From Anaerolineales bacterium UBA2232 (lineage in GTDB: Bacteria > Chloroflexota > Anaerolineae > UBA2200), in the NCBI GenBank assembly GCA_002348045.1, contig DDYO01000108.1, forward strand, positions 1 through 8,463: DNA of 8,463 nucleotides. Reading direction: 5' to 3'. The notes beneath the pieces were generated by a model. It ran no database searches. It was not told the origin of the DNA and saw only the letters and a program-made list of their open reading frames with translations. Shown here one piece after another: positions 1 through 5,946 of the stretch. The number at the start of each line of letters is the position of its first letter. Position 1 is the stretch's first letter. The position numbers were made by a program, and so were the translations under genes.

Positions 1-187
1 GGCCGTAGTATCGCCGCGCTTCGGCCAGGAGAAAGTCCATGCCTTGCGAGCCATACATAGCCAGGGTGACGTTGGTCGCCGTGATCCCGCCGGCCAGGAT
101 GTCGCGAAACGCAAAGCCGTAGCCGCCCAGGGCGTCGATGACGATGGCCTCCTGCTGCAACTGCTGGGACGCGCCGGTGAGCTCCAT
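1..187 (-). CDS. Possible M19-like (membrane dipeptidase family) protein, N-terminal 62 residues only
   Basis: This is the 5' end of a gene that runs off the left edge. The ATG at 187 is preceded by a near-perfect ribosome binding site (AAGGAGGG, 4 nt before the ATG), which fixes the start. The 62 visible residues have no signal peptide. They contain the segment IVIDALGG followed by a Gly-Gly-Ile-Thr-Ala-Thr-Asn-Val-Thr stretch. From memory, this resembles the opening of degenerate M19 membrane-dipeptidase-like proteins, where a short beta strand (VIDG) is followed by an AGGVTA motif. The classical zinc-binding HxD of M19 enzymes, normally just after the first strand, is not visible: the sequence reads DALGGYG. 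An active enzyme of the classical type is therefore uncertain. The family call rests on a short stretch only. The gene diverges from the candidate selenoprotein gene at 449. Confidence 0.5.
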   Translation of the reverse strand, partial: MELTGASQQLQQEAIVIDALGGYGFAFRDILAGGITATNVTLAMYGSQGMDFLLAEARRYYG

Positions 188-224
188 AGTGCCCTCCTTT
201 TCAGCCACTCGACTCTCAACCAGG

Positions 225-252
225 ATTGTAGGCAACGTTGCCAAGCGAGCAA
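225..252 (-). promoter_or_regulatory. Candidate sigma-70 promoter of the leftward gene with a palindrome in its spacer
   Basis: On the minus strand, TTGCTC (247-252) is followed by a 16-bp spacer and TACAAT (225-230; 5 of 6 matches to TATAAT). It lies about 38 bp upstream of the ATG at 187. The spacer contains a perfect 12-bp palindrome, GGCAACGTTGCC (231-242), directly abutting the -10 box. That is a classical place for a repressor to bind. No regulator is identified. Confidence 0.45.
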
Positions 253-368
253 CTGCCTGACAATGCCATATCCGTACTATACTACAAGCGGCAGGGCCTA
301 TGTCAGCCTTTATACCTGGATGTCTCGGAAGCGCTCGAGTCGCCTCACGGAACAGGCGCGGGGGGCGC

Positions 369-396
369 TGGACTTTTCCTGCCGACGAACTATACT
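369..396 (+). promoter_or_regulatory. Candidate promoter of the lipoprotein/selenoprotein gene
   Basis: TATACT (391-396; 5 of 6 matches to the -10 consensus) is preceded, with a 16-bp spacer, by TGGACT (369-374; a weak -35 box). Transcription would start near 403 and leave a leader of about 46 nt before the ATG at 449. The rest of 188-448 shows no convincing gene. The open frame that extends upstream of 449 there reads through the leader and has no family features. Confidence 0.3.
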
Positions 397-448
397 TGGC
401 TTCGTTGAGGCAGACGGCAGAACAACGGTGGGAGCGCTGATTCAAGGC

Positions 449-1459
449 ATGGAACGAACTCCAAGGCTCCTCGTGGCACCAAAGGGCTTGGGCCTGCTTG
501 GGGGCGTGCTGACCCTTGTTCTGGCAGCTTGCGCCACAGCGACTGTTGCACCGCTGGTCCCCTCACCGATTCCCCCCGTCACGCCTACCTCTGAGCCTAC
601 TTCCCTGGCCACACTTGAGCCTCAAGTGTTTGACCTCGTCGTGATGCACACCAATGACGTACTGGGCTACACCGAGCCATGTGGCTGACGGCCGCCCAGC
701 GGGGGAGTGGCTCGGAGAGCCACCTTGGTACAGGCGGTCCGGTCTCGCAACGACCGTACCCTGCTGCTGGACGCCGGGAACGCCTTGTGGAGTCAGCAAC
801 CCCTTGCCCTGCAGACCCAAAGCCGAATTGTCATAGAAGCCATGAACCTGCTGGGCTACAGCGCCATGGCCATCGGCGACCTCGACCTGGCGCTGGGCGT
901 GGACATTCTGCGCCACCGCATGGCTGATGCCGACTTTCCGGTACTCTCCGCCAACGTCCAGCTCAGTGCTACCGGAGAGTTGCTGGCCCGGCCCTATGCG
1001 CTGGTTGATGTCGCAGGAAAGGCGGTTGGCCTCATTGGTCTGACTGGGAGGCCGGCGCAGGACAGGGCTAACGCCAAATCTGGCATCGACTTTGCGCTCC
1101 TTCCAGCCGATGATGTGCTGCCAGCCTGTATCGCCGAGTTGCGCGCGAGCACAAGCATCATCATCGTCCTATCCACTCTGGGTCTTGAGGAGGATCAGCG
1201 CCTTTCTCAGATGCCAGGGATTACCATGATCCTAGGGGGCAGCACGCGCAGCCCAATGCCCCGCTCATGGGCGAACACCACCACCGGAACCCTGGTTGTA
1301 CAAGCCGGCTCACAGGGCGAGTGGATTGGAGTCCGGCGGCTGTTCTTTGACCAGGAACACCGGCTCACGAAACACGCCGACGACCTGGTCTACTTGACCG
1401 ATGACTATCCTGATGACCCGCAGATGCGGGCATTCCTGGACACCTATTCTGCCGACTGA
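449..1459 (+). CDS. Candidate selenoprotein: metallophosphatase-like lipoprotein with in-frame UGA (Sec) at codon 80
   Basis: Read from ATG 449 to TGA 1457-1459 with UGA 686-688 as selenocysteine, this is a 336-residue exported lipoprotein. It has a signal peptide with lipobox LAAC (Cys28), a Pro/Thr-rich linker (about 35-60), then a 5'-nucleotidase/metallophosphatase-like domain. It opens with HTND (67-70) and EPCG-Sec (76-80), and continues with GGVARRATL (from 85), LLLDAGN (to 111), FPVLSANV (to about 170), LIGLTG (195-200) and ILGG (to 264). Related proteins, as I recall them, carry EPCGC here, so the UGA falls on a cysteine. The frame is the same before and after the UGA, and no shift is needed. 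Catalytic positions are degenerate: GNHE reads GDLD, the HLG histidine is Thr243, and GGHxH reads GGSTR. A redox or ligand-binding role is inferred, not shown. Alternatives are a fresh nonsense mutation or a base-call error. GTG 428 is an alternative start. The only Shine-Dalgarno-like element (GGGAG, about 430) is rather distant from 449. Confidence 0.72.
611..629. repeat. Perfect inverted repeat inside the lipoprotein gene
   Basis: ACACTTGAG (611-619) and CTCAAGTGT (621-629) are exact reverse complements around one central base. The mRNA could fold a 7-bp stem with a 5-nt loop. It lies in the linker/first-strand coding region (residues 55-61), 56 nt before the UGA. No function is established. 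Confidence 0.5.
686..739 (+). promoter_or_regulatory. Candidate bacterial SECIS element directly after the in-frame UGA
   Basis: The UGA is 686-688. A perfect 6-bp hairpin follows: GTGGCT (707-712), loop CGGAG (713-717), AGCCAC (718-723). The loop begins 24 nt after the UGA, and its second base is G. That agrees with the known bacterial SECIS pattern of an apical loop roughly 16-37 nt downstream with a G in its first two bases. A second stem encloses it: GGCCGCC (690-696) can pair with GGCGGTC (733-739), with one G-U pair. The whole structure therefore starts one nucleotide after the UGA and spans about 50 nt, like the fdhF element. High GC makes chance hairpins common, so this is supportive rather than conclusive. 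Confidence 0.55.
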
Positions 1460-1472
1460 TTCTTGCACCGCA

Positions 1473-1496
1473 GGCGGCGACTTTGGCTGGGCCGCC
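1473..1496. repeat. GC-rich inverted repeat between convergent genes
   Basis: GGCGGC (1473-1478) and GCCGCC (1491-1496) enclose a 12-nt loop in the 98-bp gap between the lipoprotein gene and the converging PHP gene. There is no T-run on either side, so it does not qualify as an intrinsic terminator. It could still form a 3'-end hairpin for either transcript. Nothing else is recognisable in this gap. Confidence 0.3.
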
Positions 1497-1557
1497 AGGG
1501 TGTGCAGCCCGCCATTCCCTCGTTCAGCCGAGCAGCTGATGACCACCCCGACCCTCT

Positions 1558-2610
1558 TCATTTCCCCGTCAGATAGACAGGATTGGCAAAGATCCAGCCG
1601 CGCCATTGTCCCCAGACCCGCCGATAGGCCTCCGCGCGGTACACTCCGGCCTGGCTCACCACTTGGCCCAATTCCCGCCCATAGGCTTCGGCTACTGCTC
1701 GTCCGTTGCACAGCAGACGGATGCGGGCTGGTTGCGGCGTGGCCACCGACAGAGCCGCTCGGGACTGGACCTGCAGCTCCTGCCCTGAGTGGACAAGACA
1801 GCCTCCGCTTTCAGCGGTGAATCGAAAGCCCCGAGTGTCGCCTATTCCATCATATCCCACCCAGCCATGCCCTTCACGAAGGGCAGTGTAGACCAGGGAT
1901 GAATCCCGCTCGACAGACCCGCCGAAAGGCTCGTGGGTGAGGATATGCATGTTCAGCGCCCGGAAAAGATGGTCGTAGGGAAGGACGACCCGGCGAAGAG
2001 GACCCAGGTGATACGTGGTTCCGTGGGCGTCCGAGGCGCAAATCGCAGGGGTTTTGTGCCGGAGCAGCAGCTCGTCCCACTTTTGCAGCGTCTCCTCAAA
2101 TGGACCGCGAATCACCGTGCGCGGAAAGTATGCGGCCCACAGTCCTGAGGAGGCGCTGTGCACGTGGCTCTTGAACTCGGACATATAGTTCCACAGGCTG
2201 ATGCCCGTGAAGCCAGCTACCTGCCAATCGACCCAATTGATGTCTGGCTCCCGCGCAAAGGCGGAGCTGCGTTCAAAAGGGTGCGCGATAAAACTCAGTC
2301 CGCCCCGCTCCCTCACGGCATCAATCAGCGCTTGCGGTGCCCCGGCCTGCGCTGCCATGCTCTCTCCGACGCCATAGACCAGCAAGTGGTTCACCTCTGG
2401 TCTCCGGTGCACATCATGTACTTCTTCCCCTACCAGCAAGAGGGTACGGCCAAACCAGCCGTCGAGCCCGGGGACGTAGACGTTGTGGTCCGTAGGCATG
2501 ACAAAATCCAGGTCTGCGGCGGCTGCCATCTGCACGATCTGCGCGTGGGTGGCATGCCCATCGGACAAAACCGTGTGCAAGTGCAGATTTCCGCGGTATT
2601 CGTACGGCAT
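1558..2610 (-). CDS. PHP-domain metal-dependent phosphoesterase
   Basis: This is a 350-residue cytoplasmic protein of the PHP (polymerase and histidinol phosphatase) family, whose members are metal-dependent phosphoesterases. The metal-site motifs are all visible: NLHLHT (His10, His12), SDG (Asp17), TDHN (Asp41, His42), GEEV (Glu63), IAHPF (His110) and CASDAHG (Asp194, His196). A C-terminal stretch (about 265-350), rich in beta strands and ending WIFANPVYL, looks like the small beta-sandwich that caps many stand-alone PHP proteins. The substrate cannot be told from sequence. Start at 2610: GGAG lies 7 nt before this ATG, and the PHP fold begins right after it. In-frame ATGs at 2649 and 2646 overlap the stop of the upstream DUF1848 gene (ATGATG). 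They would add 12-13 residues and suggest translational coupling, but their Shine-Dalgarno match is poor. The gene is in an operon with DUF1848. Confidence 0.88.
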   Translation of the reverse strand: MPYEYRGNLHLHTVLSDGHATHAQIVQMAAAADLDFVMPTDHNVYVPGLDGWFGRTLLLVGEEVHDVHRRPEVNHLLVYGVGESMAAQAGAPQALIDAVRERGGLSFIAHPFERSSAFAREPDINWVDWQVAGFTGISLWNYMSEFKSHVHSASSGLWAAYFPRTVIRGPFEETLQKWDELLLRHKTPAICASDAHGTTYHLGPLRRVVLPYDHLFRALNMHILTHEPFGGSVERDSSLVYTALREGHGWVGYDGIGDTRGFRFTAESGGCLVHSGQELQVQSRAALSVATPQPARIRLLCNGRAVAEAYGRELGQVVSQAGVYRAEAYRRVWGQWRGWIFANPVYLTGK

Positions 2611-2645
2611 CTCTTCGCTCCAAGTCACTGGTATCTGTCTGCCCA

Positions 2646-3488
2646 TCATCTCGGTAGCCTGGGATTGGCATAGCAGTACGCACAGCCATTCGGGCAGCTC
2701 ATGGCATATGACCCGATGTCCACACTGGGCGTACAGCCACACTCGGGGCGCTGGCCAGGGTCCTTGCATGTTGGCAAAGGAATGCGCTGGGGGTGCAGTG
2801 CCGAGAGGAGCTCGCCGTCAATGCAACGCGACGGCATTGCTCCCGCCAAGGCCAGATCCCTCTGACTGCAGGAGCGCAAGGTGATCCCCAGAGGTTGGGC
2901 CACATTAGCCAGCTGAACGATGATCTCGAGGCGGCGCTCCGGAGTGGGGTCGTGCCACTGCCAGCCCTTTCGCCGTAGAACCTTGCCATACAGCGTAGCA
3001 AACGAGACTACTACCGTAGCTACTCCTGCTTTGCTCGCTGCCGACAGCACTTCCTGAGCCAACGACAAGTTGCTCTTGATCTGGCCGTTCTCGTGCCAGT
3101 GGACAATGGGATCAAAGCGCAGCGAAAGGCGGCGCGGGTCTTGCAGCACCGCTAGAAGATCAGGCACTTGATTCATTACCTGGTGCCAGGGTGGGATGCG
3201 AGGCTCCAGACGCGTAGAGCCCAACCCGGTGATTGTCAAATGGCAGAACAACTGATCGTAGCGGCCCAAGGCGGTTCGCAGTCCATCGCAATCGTGCAGC
3301 AAAGGGGCGAAATCCTTCGACCACAAGACCATGGTATGCACGTCCTTGGGTAACAGGGAGACGCGCCGAGTTCCACGGCCGTACGGGAGCAGCACGTCCG
3401 CATAGCCCAGGCGCACCGACTGCGCCAGCCACGAGCCGAAATGCATGACCATGTCGGTGCGCCTGGAGGCGGAAATGACCTGGGGCAT
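2646..3488 (-). CDS. DUF1848 family protein with C-terminal radical-SAM-like cysteine cluster
   Basis: This is a 280-residue protein starting PQVISASRRTDMV after the initiator Met, the usual opening of DUF1848 (ISASRRTDIP in relatives). Other family features are the SLLPKDVHTMVLWSKD segment and a cysteine-rich tail. In the last 40 residues there is an ECGC pair (Cys250, Cys252), SVDIGSY, then CPNGCAYCYAN with Cys265, Cys269 and Cys272. The spacing CX3CX2C equals that of the radical SAM [4Fe-4S] site, although here it lies at the C-terminus. The biochemical function of the family is unknown to me. An Fe-S cluster is likely. Two ATGs lie two codons apart (3494 and 3488). The second is chosen because GAAGGG sits 6 nt before it. 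The gene is followed closely by the PHP gene, suggesting a shared transcript. It diverges from the NUDIX gene. Confidence 0.85.
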   Translation of the reverse strand: MPQVISASRRTDMVMHFGSWLAQSVRLGYADVLLPYGRGTRRVSLLPKDVHTMVLWSKDFAPLLHDCDGLRTALGRYDQLFCHLTITGLGSTRLEPRIPPWHQVMNQVPDLLAVLQDPRRLSLRFDPIVHWHENGQIKSNLSLAQEVLSAASKAGVATVVVSFATLYGKVLRRKGWQWHDPTPERRLEIIVQLANVAQPLGITLRSCSQRDLALAGAMPSRCIDGELLSALHPQRIPLPTCKDPGQRPECGCTPSVDIGSYAMSCPNGCAYCYANPRLPR

Positions 3489-3505
3489 GACCATCCCTTC
3501 AAGCT

Positions 3506-3540
3506 AACGTGCTCCAACGTGCAACGAACGGGAGTATAAT
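3506..3540. promoter_or_regulatory. Divergent promoter region for DUF1848 and NUDIX genes with AACGTGC direct repeats
   Basis: A perfect TATAAT occurs on the plus strand (3535-3540), about 55 bp before the NUDIX start. On the minus strand the overlapping bases give TATACT (3533-3538), about 45 bp before the DUF1848 start. Neither has a good -35 box. Upstream of the plus-strand -10, the heptamer AACGTGC occurs twice (3506-3512 and 3516-3522), 10 bp apart. That is one helical turn, where a -35-substituting activator or a repressor could bind. Confidence 0.4.
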
Positions 3541-3594
3541 AGCAGCCAGGGCAGGGCGGCGCAAACGATAGGCCGTTCGCCGGGAGGTGCGCAG

Positions 3595-4068
3595 GTGCCC
3601 CGTGAATACCCTTCGGCTCCAACGGTGGGCGTGGGAGCGGTGGTGATAAGGGATAACCGCATCCTCCTGATCCGGCGGGGAACAGAACCCAACCGTGGTC
3701 TCTGGAGCATTCCCGGAGGTGTTGTGGAGCTGGGAGAAAGCCTGGCATTGGCTGCTGAACGGGAAGTACGCGAAGAGTGCCAGGTACAGATCAGGGCTGC
3801 AAGCATCCTGTCTACTGGCGAGCTCATCGACCGGGACGAGCAAGGCCGAGTCAGGTACCACTATATCCTGATTGACATGCTGGCGCACTGGATCAGTGGT
3901 AACGCGGTGGCAAGCAGCGACGCGATGGACGTTCTCTGGGCAAATGCCGTTGACTTGGAGAGCATCCCAATCGTTCCGCGCGTCCTGATAATCGCACGCT
4001 CGGCACTGTGGGCAGCCTGTACCACTCCAGACGGAGTGGGGCTCTGCCAGGCCGACATGAAACAATAG
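3595..4068 (+). CDS. NUDIX hydrolase
   Basis: This is a 157-residue NUDIX protein, an Mg2+-dependent hydrolase of nucleoside diphosphates linked to another moiety. The Nudix box is at residues 42-64: Gly42, Glu48, then REVREE with Arg56, Glu57, Glu60 and Glu61. It follows LWSIPGG. The glycine near the end of the consensus box (EExGU) is Gln63 here, a modest deviation outside the metal ligands. The N-terminal strand TVGVGAVVIRDNRILLIRRG resembles the ADP-ribose pyrophosphatase/MutT-like group, but the substrate cannot be assigned. The start is GTG 3595, with GGGAGGT (3581-3587) 7 nt upstream. The next gene, ychF, starts 9 nt after the stop. Its AGGAGG overlaps or follows the stop codon, so the two are almost certainly cotranscribed. 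Confidence 0.9.
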   Translation: MPREYPSAPTVGVGAVVIRDNRILLIRRGTEPNRGLWSIPGGVVELGESLALAAEREVREECQVQIRAASILSTGELIDRDEQGRVRYHYILIDMLAHWISGNAVASSDAMDVLWANAVDLESIPIVPRVLIIARSALWAACTTPDGVGLCQADMKQ

Positions 4069-4077
4069 GAGGGCAAA

Positions 4078-5175
4078 ATGGCGGTAGAGCTTGGAATCGT
4101 TGGACTGCCAAACGTTGGCAAGTCAACCTTGTTCAATGCGCTCACCAAGGCCAATGCGCTGGTAGCCAGTTATCCCTTCACCACCATCGAGCCCAACGCT
4201 GGGATTGTTCCTGTACCTGACCACAGGTTGGACCAGATTGCCGCGCTTTTTGAACCCGACAAGGTGGTGCCCAGTACGCTGCGTGTGGTGGATATCGCCG
4301 GTCTGGTCAAGGGTGCGAGCAAAGGCGAGGGTCTCGGCAACCAGTTCCTTGGTCACATTCGGACAGTGGACGCCATTGCGATGGTTGTGCGGACGTTCTG
4401 CAACACCGACATTCCCCATGTAACTACCGAGCTCAACCCGCTGCAGGATGTGGAGACAGTGCGTCTCGAGCTGATCTTGGCCGACTTGGCCACGGTGGAA
4501 CGACGACAAGAAAAGACCCTGGCGGCTGCCAAGGCCAAACCGACGAGCGTCGAGGGTGAACTAGCCGCCCTGAATTCTTTGCGGGAGTGGCTCAATGATG
4601 GCGTGCCAGTACACTCGGCCGAGATGCAACCTGCTGCAAAGGCCCTGGCCGCAGAGATGGAGCTGCTAACCGCCAAACCGTGGCTGTATGTGGCCAATGT
4701 GGGCGAGGATCAGCTTCCGAACGGTGAAGGCGCCGTCGAATCCCTCCAGGAATTGGCGCGGAACGAAGGCACCGAGTTGATTGTAGTCTGTGCCCAGTGC
4801 GAGGCTGACCTTGCGCTGTGGCCACCGGCCGAAGCCCAGGGTTACCTTGCCGAACTGGGCGTCCAATCCTCCGGTCTAACCAAGTTCGTCCAGGCCGGCT
4901 ATCGCCTGCTCAACCTGATTACCTTCTTCACCACAACTGGCGGCAAGGAGATTCGTGCTTGGCCGATCCGTGCCGGAACGTCGGTGTGGGACGCTGCGGG
5001 CAAGATCCACACTGATATGCAACGCGGCTTCATCCGGGCGGAAGTCGTTCACCATCAGGACTTGGTAGCTGCCGGATCAATCGCCGCTGCTCGCGACCGC
5101 GGAGCGGTGCACCTGGAAGGCAAGGACTATGCTGTCCAAGATGGGGATGTGATCCACATCCGCTTCAGTACGTGA
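4078..5175 (+). CDS. ychF: YchF/Ola1-type ribosome-associated P-loop ATPase
   Basis: This is a 365-residue member of the universal YchF subfamily of Obg-like P-loop NTPases. They prefer ATP over GTP, associate with ribosomes and take part in translation and stress responses. The Walker A motif GLPNVGKS is at 9-16, the YPFTTI switch region at about 38, and the G3 motif DIAGL at 72-76. The glycine-rich GASKGEGLGNQFL follows. The G4 position reads NVGE (207-210) where GTPases have NKxD, which is the hallmark explaining the ATP preference of the family. A helical insertion (about 125-195) and a C-terminal TGS domain (about 280-365, with ITFFTTTGGKEIRAW) complete the usual architecture. The length is normal for the family. 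The start is ATG with AGGAGG upstream. Confidence 0.97.
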   Translation: MAVELGIVGLPNVGKSTLFNALTKANALVASYPFTTIEPNAGIVPVPDHRLDQIAALFEPDKVVPSTLRVVDIAGLVKGASKGEGLGNQFLGHIRTVDAIAMVVRTFCNTDIPHVTTELNPLQDVETVRLELILADLATVERRQEKTLAAAKAKPTSVEGELAALNSLREWLNDGVPVHSAEMQPAAKALAAEMELLTAKPWLYVANVGEDQLPNGEGAVESLQELARNEGTELIVVCAQCEADLALWPPAEAQGYLAELGVQSSGLTKFVQAGYRLLNLITFFTTTGGKEIRAWPIRAGTSVWDAAGKIHTDMQRGFIRAEVVHHQDLVAAGSIAAARDRGAVHLEGKDYAVQDGDVIHIRFST

Positions 5176-5194
5176 GACACCGCACACCGTCACC

Positions 5195-5223
5195 TTGCTT
5201 TTCGTGGCCGTTTGTGCTAGAAT
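5195..5223 (+). promoter_or_regulatory. Sigma-70 type promoter of the FmdB-family gene
   Basis: TTGCTT (5195-5200), a 17-bp spacer, and TAGAAT (5218-5223; 5 of 6) make the best consensus promoter in the window. It lies in the 84-bp gap after ychF. Transcription would begin near 5230, about 30 nt before the ATG at 5260, so the small zinc-ribbon gene can be transcribed independently of ychF. Confidence 0.6.
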
Positions 5224-5259
5224 ACCCGGTGCAACATCGTTCAGGAGGAAGCACAACCA

Positions 5260-5559
5260 ATGCCTACCTATGAGTACAAGTGCGAGACCTGTGGCATTCG
5301 GTTTGATCGAATACAGCATTTCGATGAGGCGCCGCTTAAGGAATGTCCCGAGTGTCACGGCGAGTGTCGCCGCGTCTTTTCACCGGTCGGCATCATCTTC
5401 AAGGGGTCTGGCTTCTACTCAACCGATCATCGCCAGCTTTCGTCGGGATCCACTGCCCCGCGCAAGGAGTTGGCCGCCCCCAAGGACGCAGAGAAGAAGG
5501 CCTTGCCATCAGGCGAGAGCGCTTCGCCGGCTGCCACCGAAAAGGCCAACAGCGAGTAA
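5260..5559 (+). CDS. FmdB-family zinc-ribbon regulatory-type protein
   Basis: This is a 99-residue protein starting MPTYEYKCETCG, the signature opening of the FmdB/CxxC_CxxC_SSSS zinc-ribbon family. Two CxxC knuckles (Cys8/Cys11 and Cys29/Cys32) would hold one zinc ion, and a further Cys36 is present. The conserved patch GIIFKGSGFYSTD (about 45-58) follows, as in relatives. Beyond residue 60 the protein is a low-complexity, charged, Ala/Ser/Lys-rich tail that is probably disordered. The family is named from a putative regulator of formamidase expression, but most members have no proven role, so no specific target is claimed. The start is ATG with AGGAGG (5243-5248) 11 nt upstream, driven by the promoter at 5195-5223. 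The gene converges with the small minus-strand gene 54 bp downstream. Confidence 0.9.
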   Translation: MPTYEYKCETCGIRFDRIQHFDEAPLKECPECHGECRRVFSPVGIIFKGSGFYSTDHRQLSSGSTAPRKELAAPKDAEKKALPSGESASPAATEKANSE

Positions 5560-5613
5560 GATAGCAGCCAGGTGGAGTGTGGGCGGCTCTGCCTCTGTCA
5601 AACGTGGGTGGAT

Positions 5614-5928
5614 CTAGAGCTGAAAGCCACCGCTGGCTTCCACAATCCTCCTGGAGTAGTTCTCGCCAAAGGTCGCCAATCTAGCCTCCAATTCTTGCCA
5701 CTCTTTGCTAGAGAGGACCTGGCGCATCTTTTGCAGGGTCTCGGTGACGCCTCCAGCTAGAACCTGAGGACCTGACCCATAAACGGTATACCAGGCATCG
5801 GTAGGTTGCAGGCCAGCATCCACCAGCGCCTGCGCAAACTCCCTCATCATGAACTCAACATACTCGGACTCATGACCAGTCTTGATGTCCCAGGTCATCA
5901 GCAGCTTGATCATTCCCCGCATCCCCAT
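5614..5928 (-). CDS. Small conserved protein, probable dimeric ferredoxin-like alpha/beta fold
   Basis: This is a 104-residue cytoplasmic protein with no signal peptide and no cysteines. The pattern is beta (IKLLMTWDIK), helix (SEYVEFMMREFAQAL), beta (AWYTVYG, then QVLAGGV), helix (ETLQKMRQVLSSKEWQEL) and a terminal helix. It matches the ferredoxin-like dimeric alpha/beta barrel seen in ABM/EthD/NIPSNAP-type proteins. I know of similar proteins in Chloroflexota but of no assigned function, and no catalytic residues can be pointed to. The start is uncertain. ATG 5928 has AAAGGA about 10 nt upstream. ATG 5913 gives the more typical N-terminus MIKLLMTWDIK and has GGGGA just before it. If the promoter at 5947-5975 is real, its start point favours 5913. 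Confidence 0.75.
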   Translation of the reverse strand: MGMRGMIKLLMTWDIKTGHESEYVEFMMREFAQALVDAGLQPTDAWYTVYGSGPQVLAGGVTETLQKMRQVLSSKEWQELEARLATFGENYSRRIVEASGGFQL

Positions 5929-5946
5929 GCAGTCTATGTCCTTTCC

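Noticed and set aside
44..448. Open frame extending upstream of the lipoprotein start at 449
   Set aside because: The extension overlaps the leftward gene and its promoter, has no family features, and would bury the lipoprotein signal peptide. The signal peptide beginning at 449 is the natural N-terminus.
686..688. UGA read as Trp or Gly through an alternative genetic code
   Set aside because: Several intact genes here (PHP, DUF1848, ychF, dtd and the lipoprotein itself) end in TGA, so TGA is a normal stop in this genome.
707..1459. Separate gene starting at GTG 707 instead of readthrough of the UGA
   Set aside because: It would lack the signal peptide and the first strand and cysteine motif of the domain, and there is no well-spaced ribosome binding site. 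The upstream part has the missing N-terminus in the same frame.
449..1459. Pseudogene with frameshift
   Set aside because: No frameshift is needed, since both halves are in one frame and no other disabling change is visible. A single nonsense mutation cannot be excluded from one sequence and is kept as the main alternative.
2158..2673. Plus-strand open frame opposite the PHP gene
   Set aside because: It lies antisense to a well-supported PHP gene, has no ribosome binding site or recognisable motif, and is explained by the GC-rich codon pattern of the true gene.
2611..2769. N-terminal extension of the PHP protein
   Set aside because: The extension overlaps the cysteine-rich end of DUF1848 in another frame and has no PHP features. 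ATG 2610 has a well-spaced GGAG.
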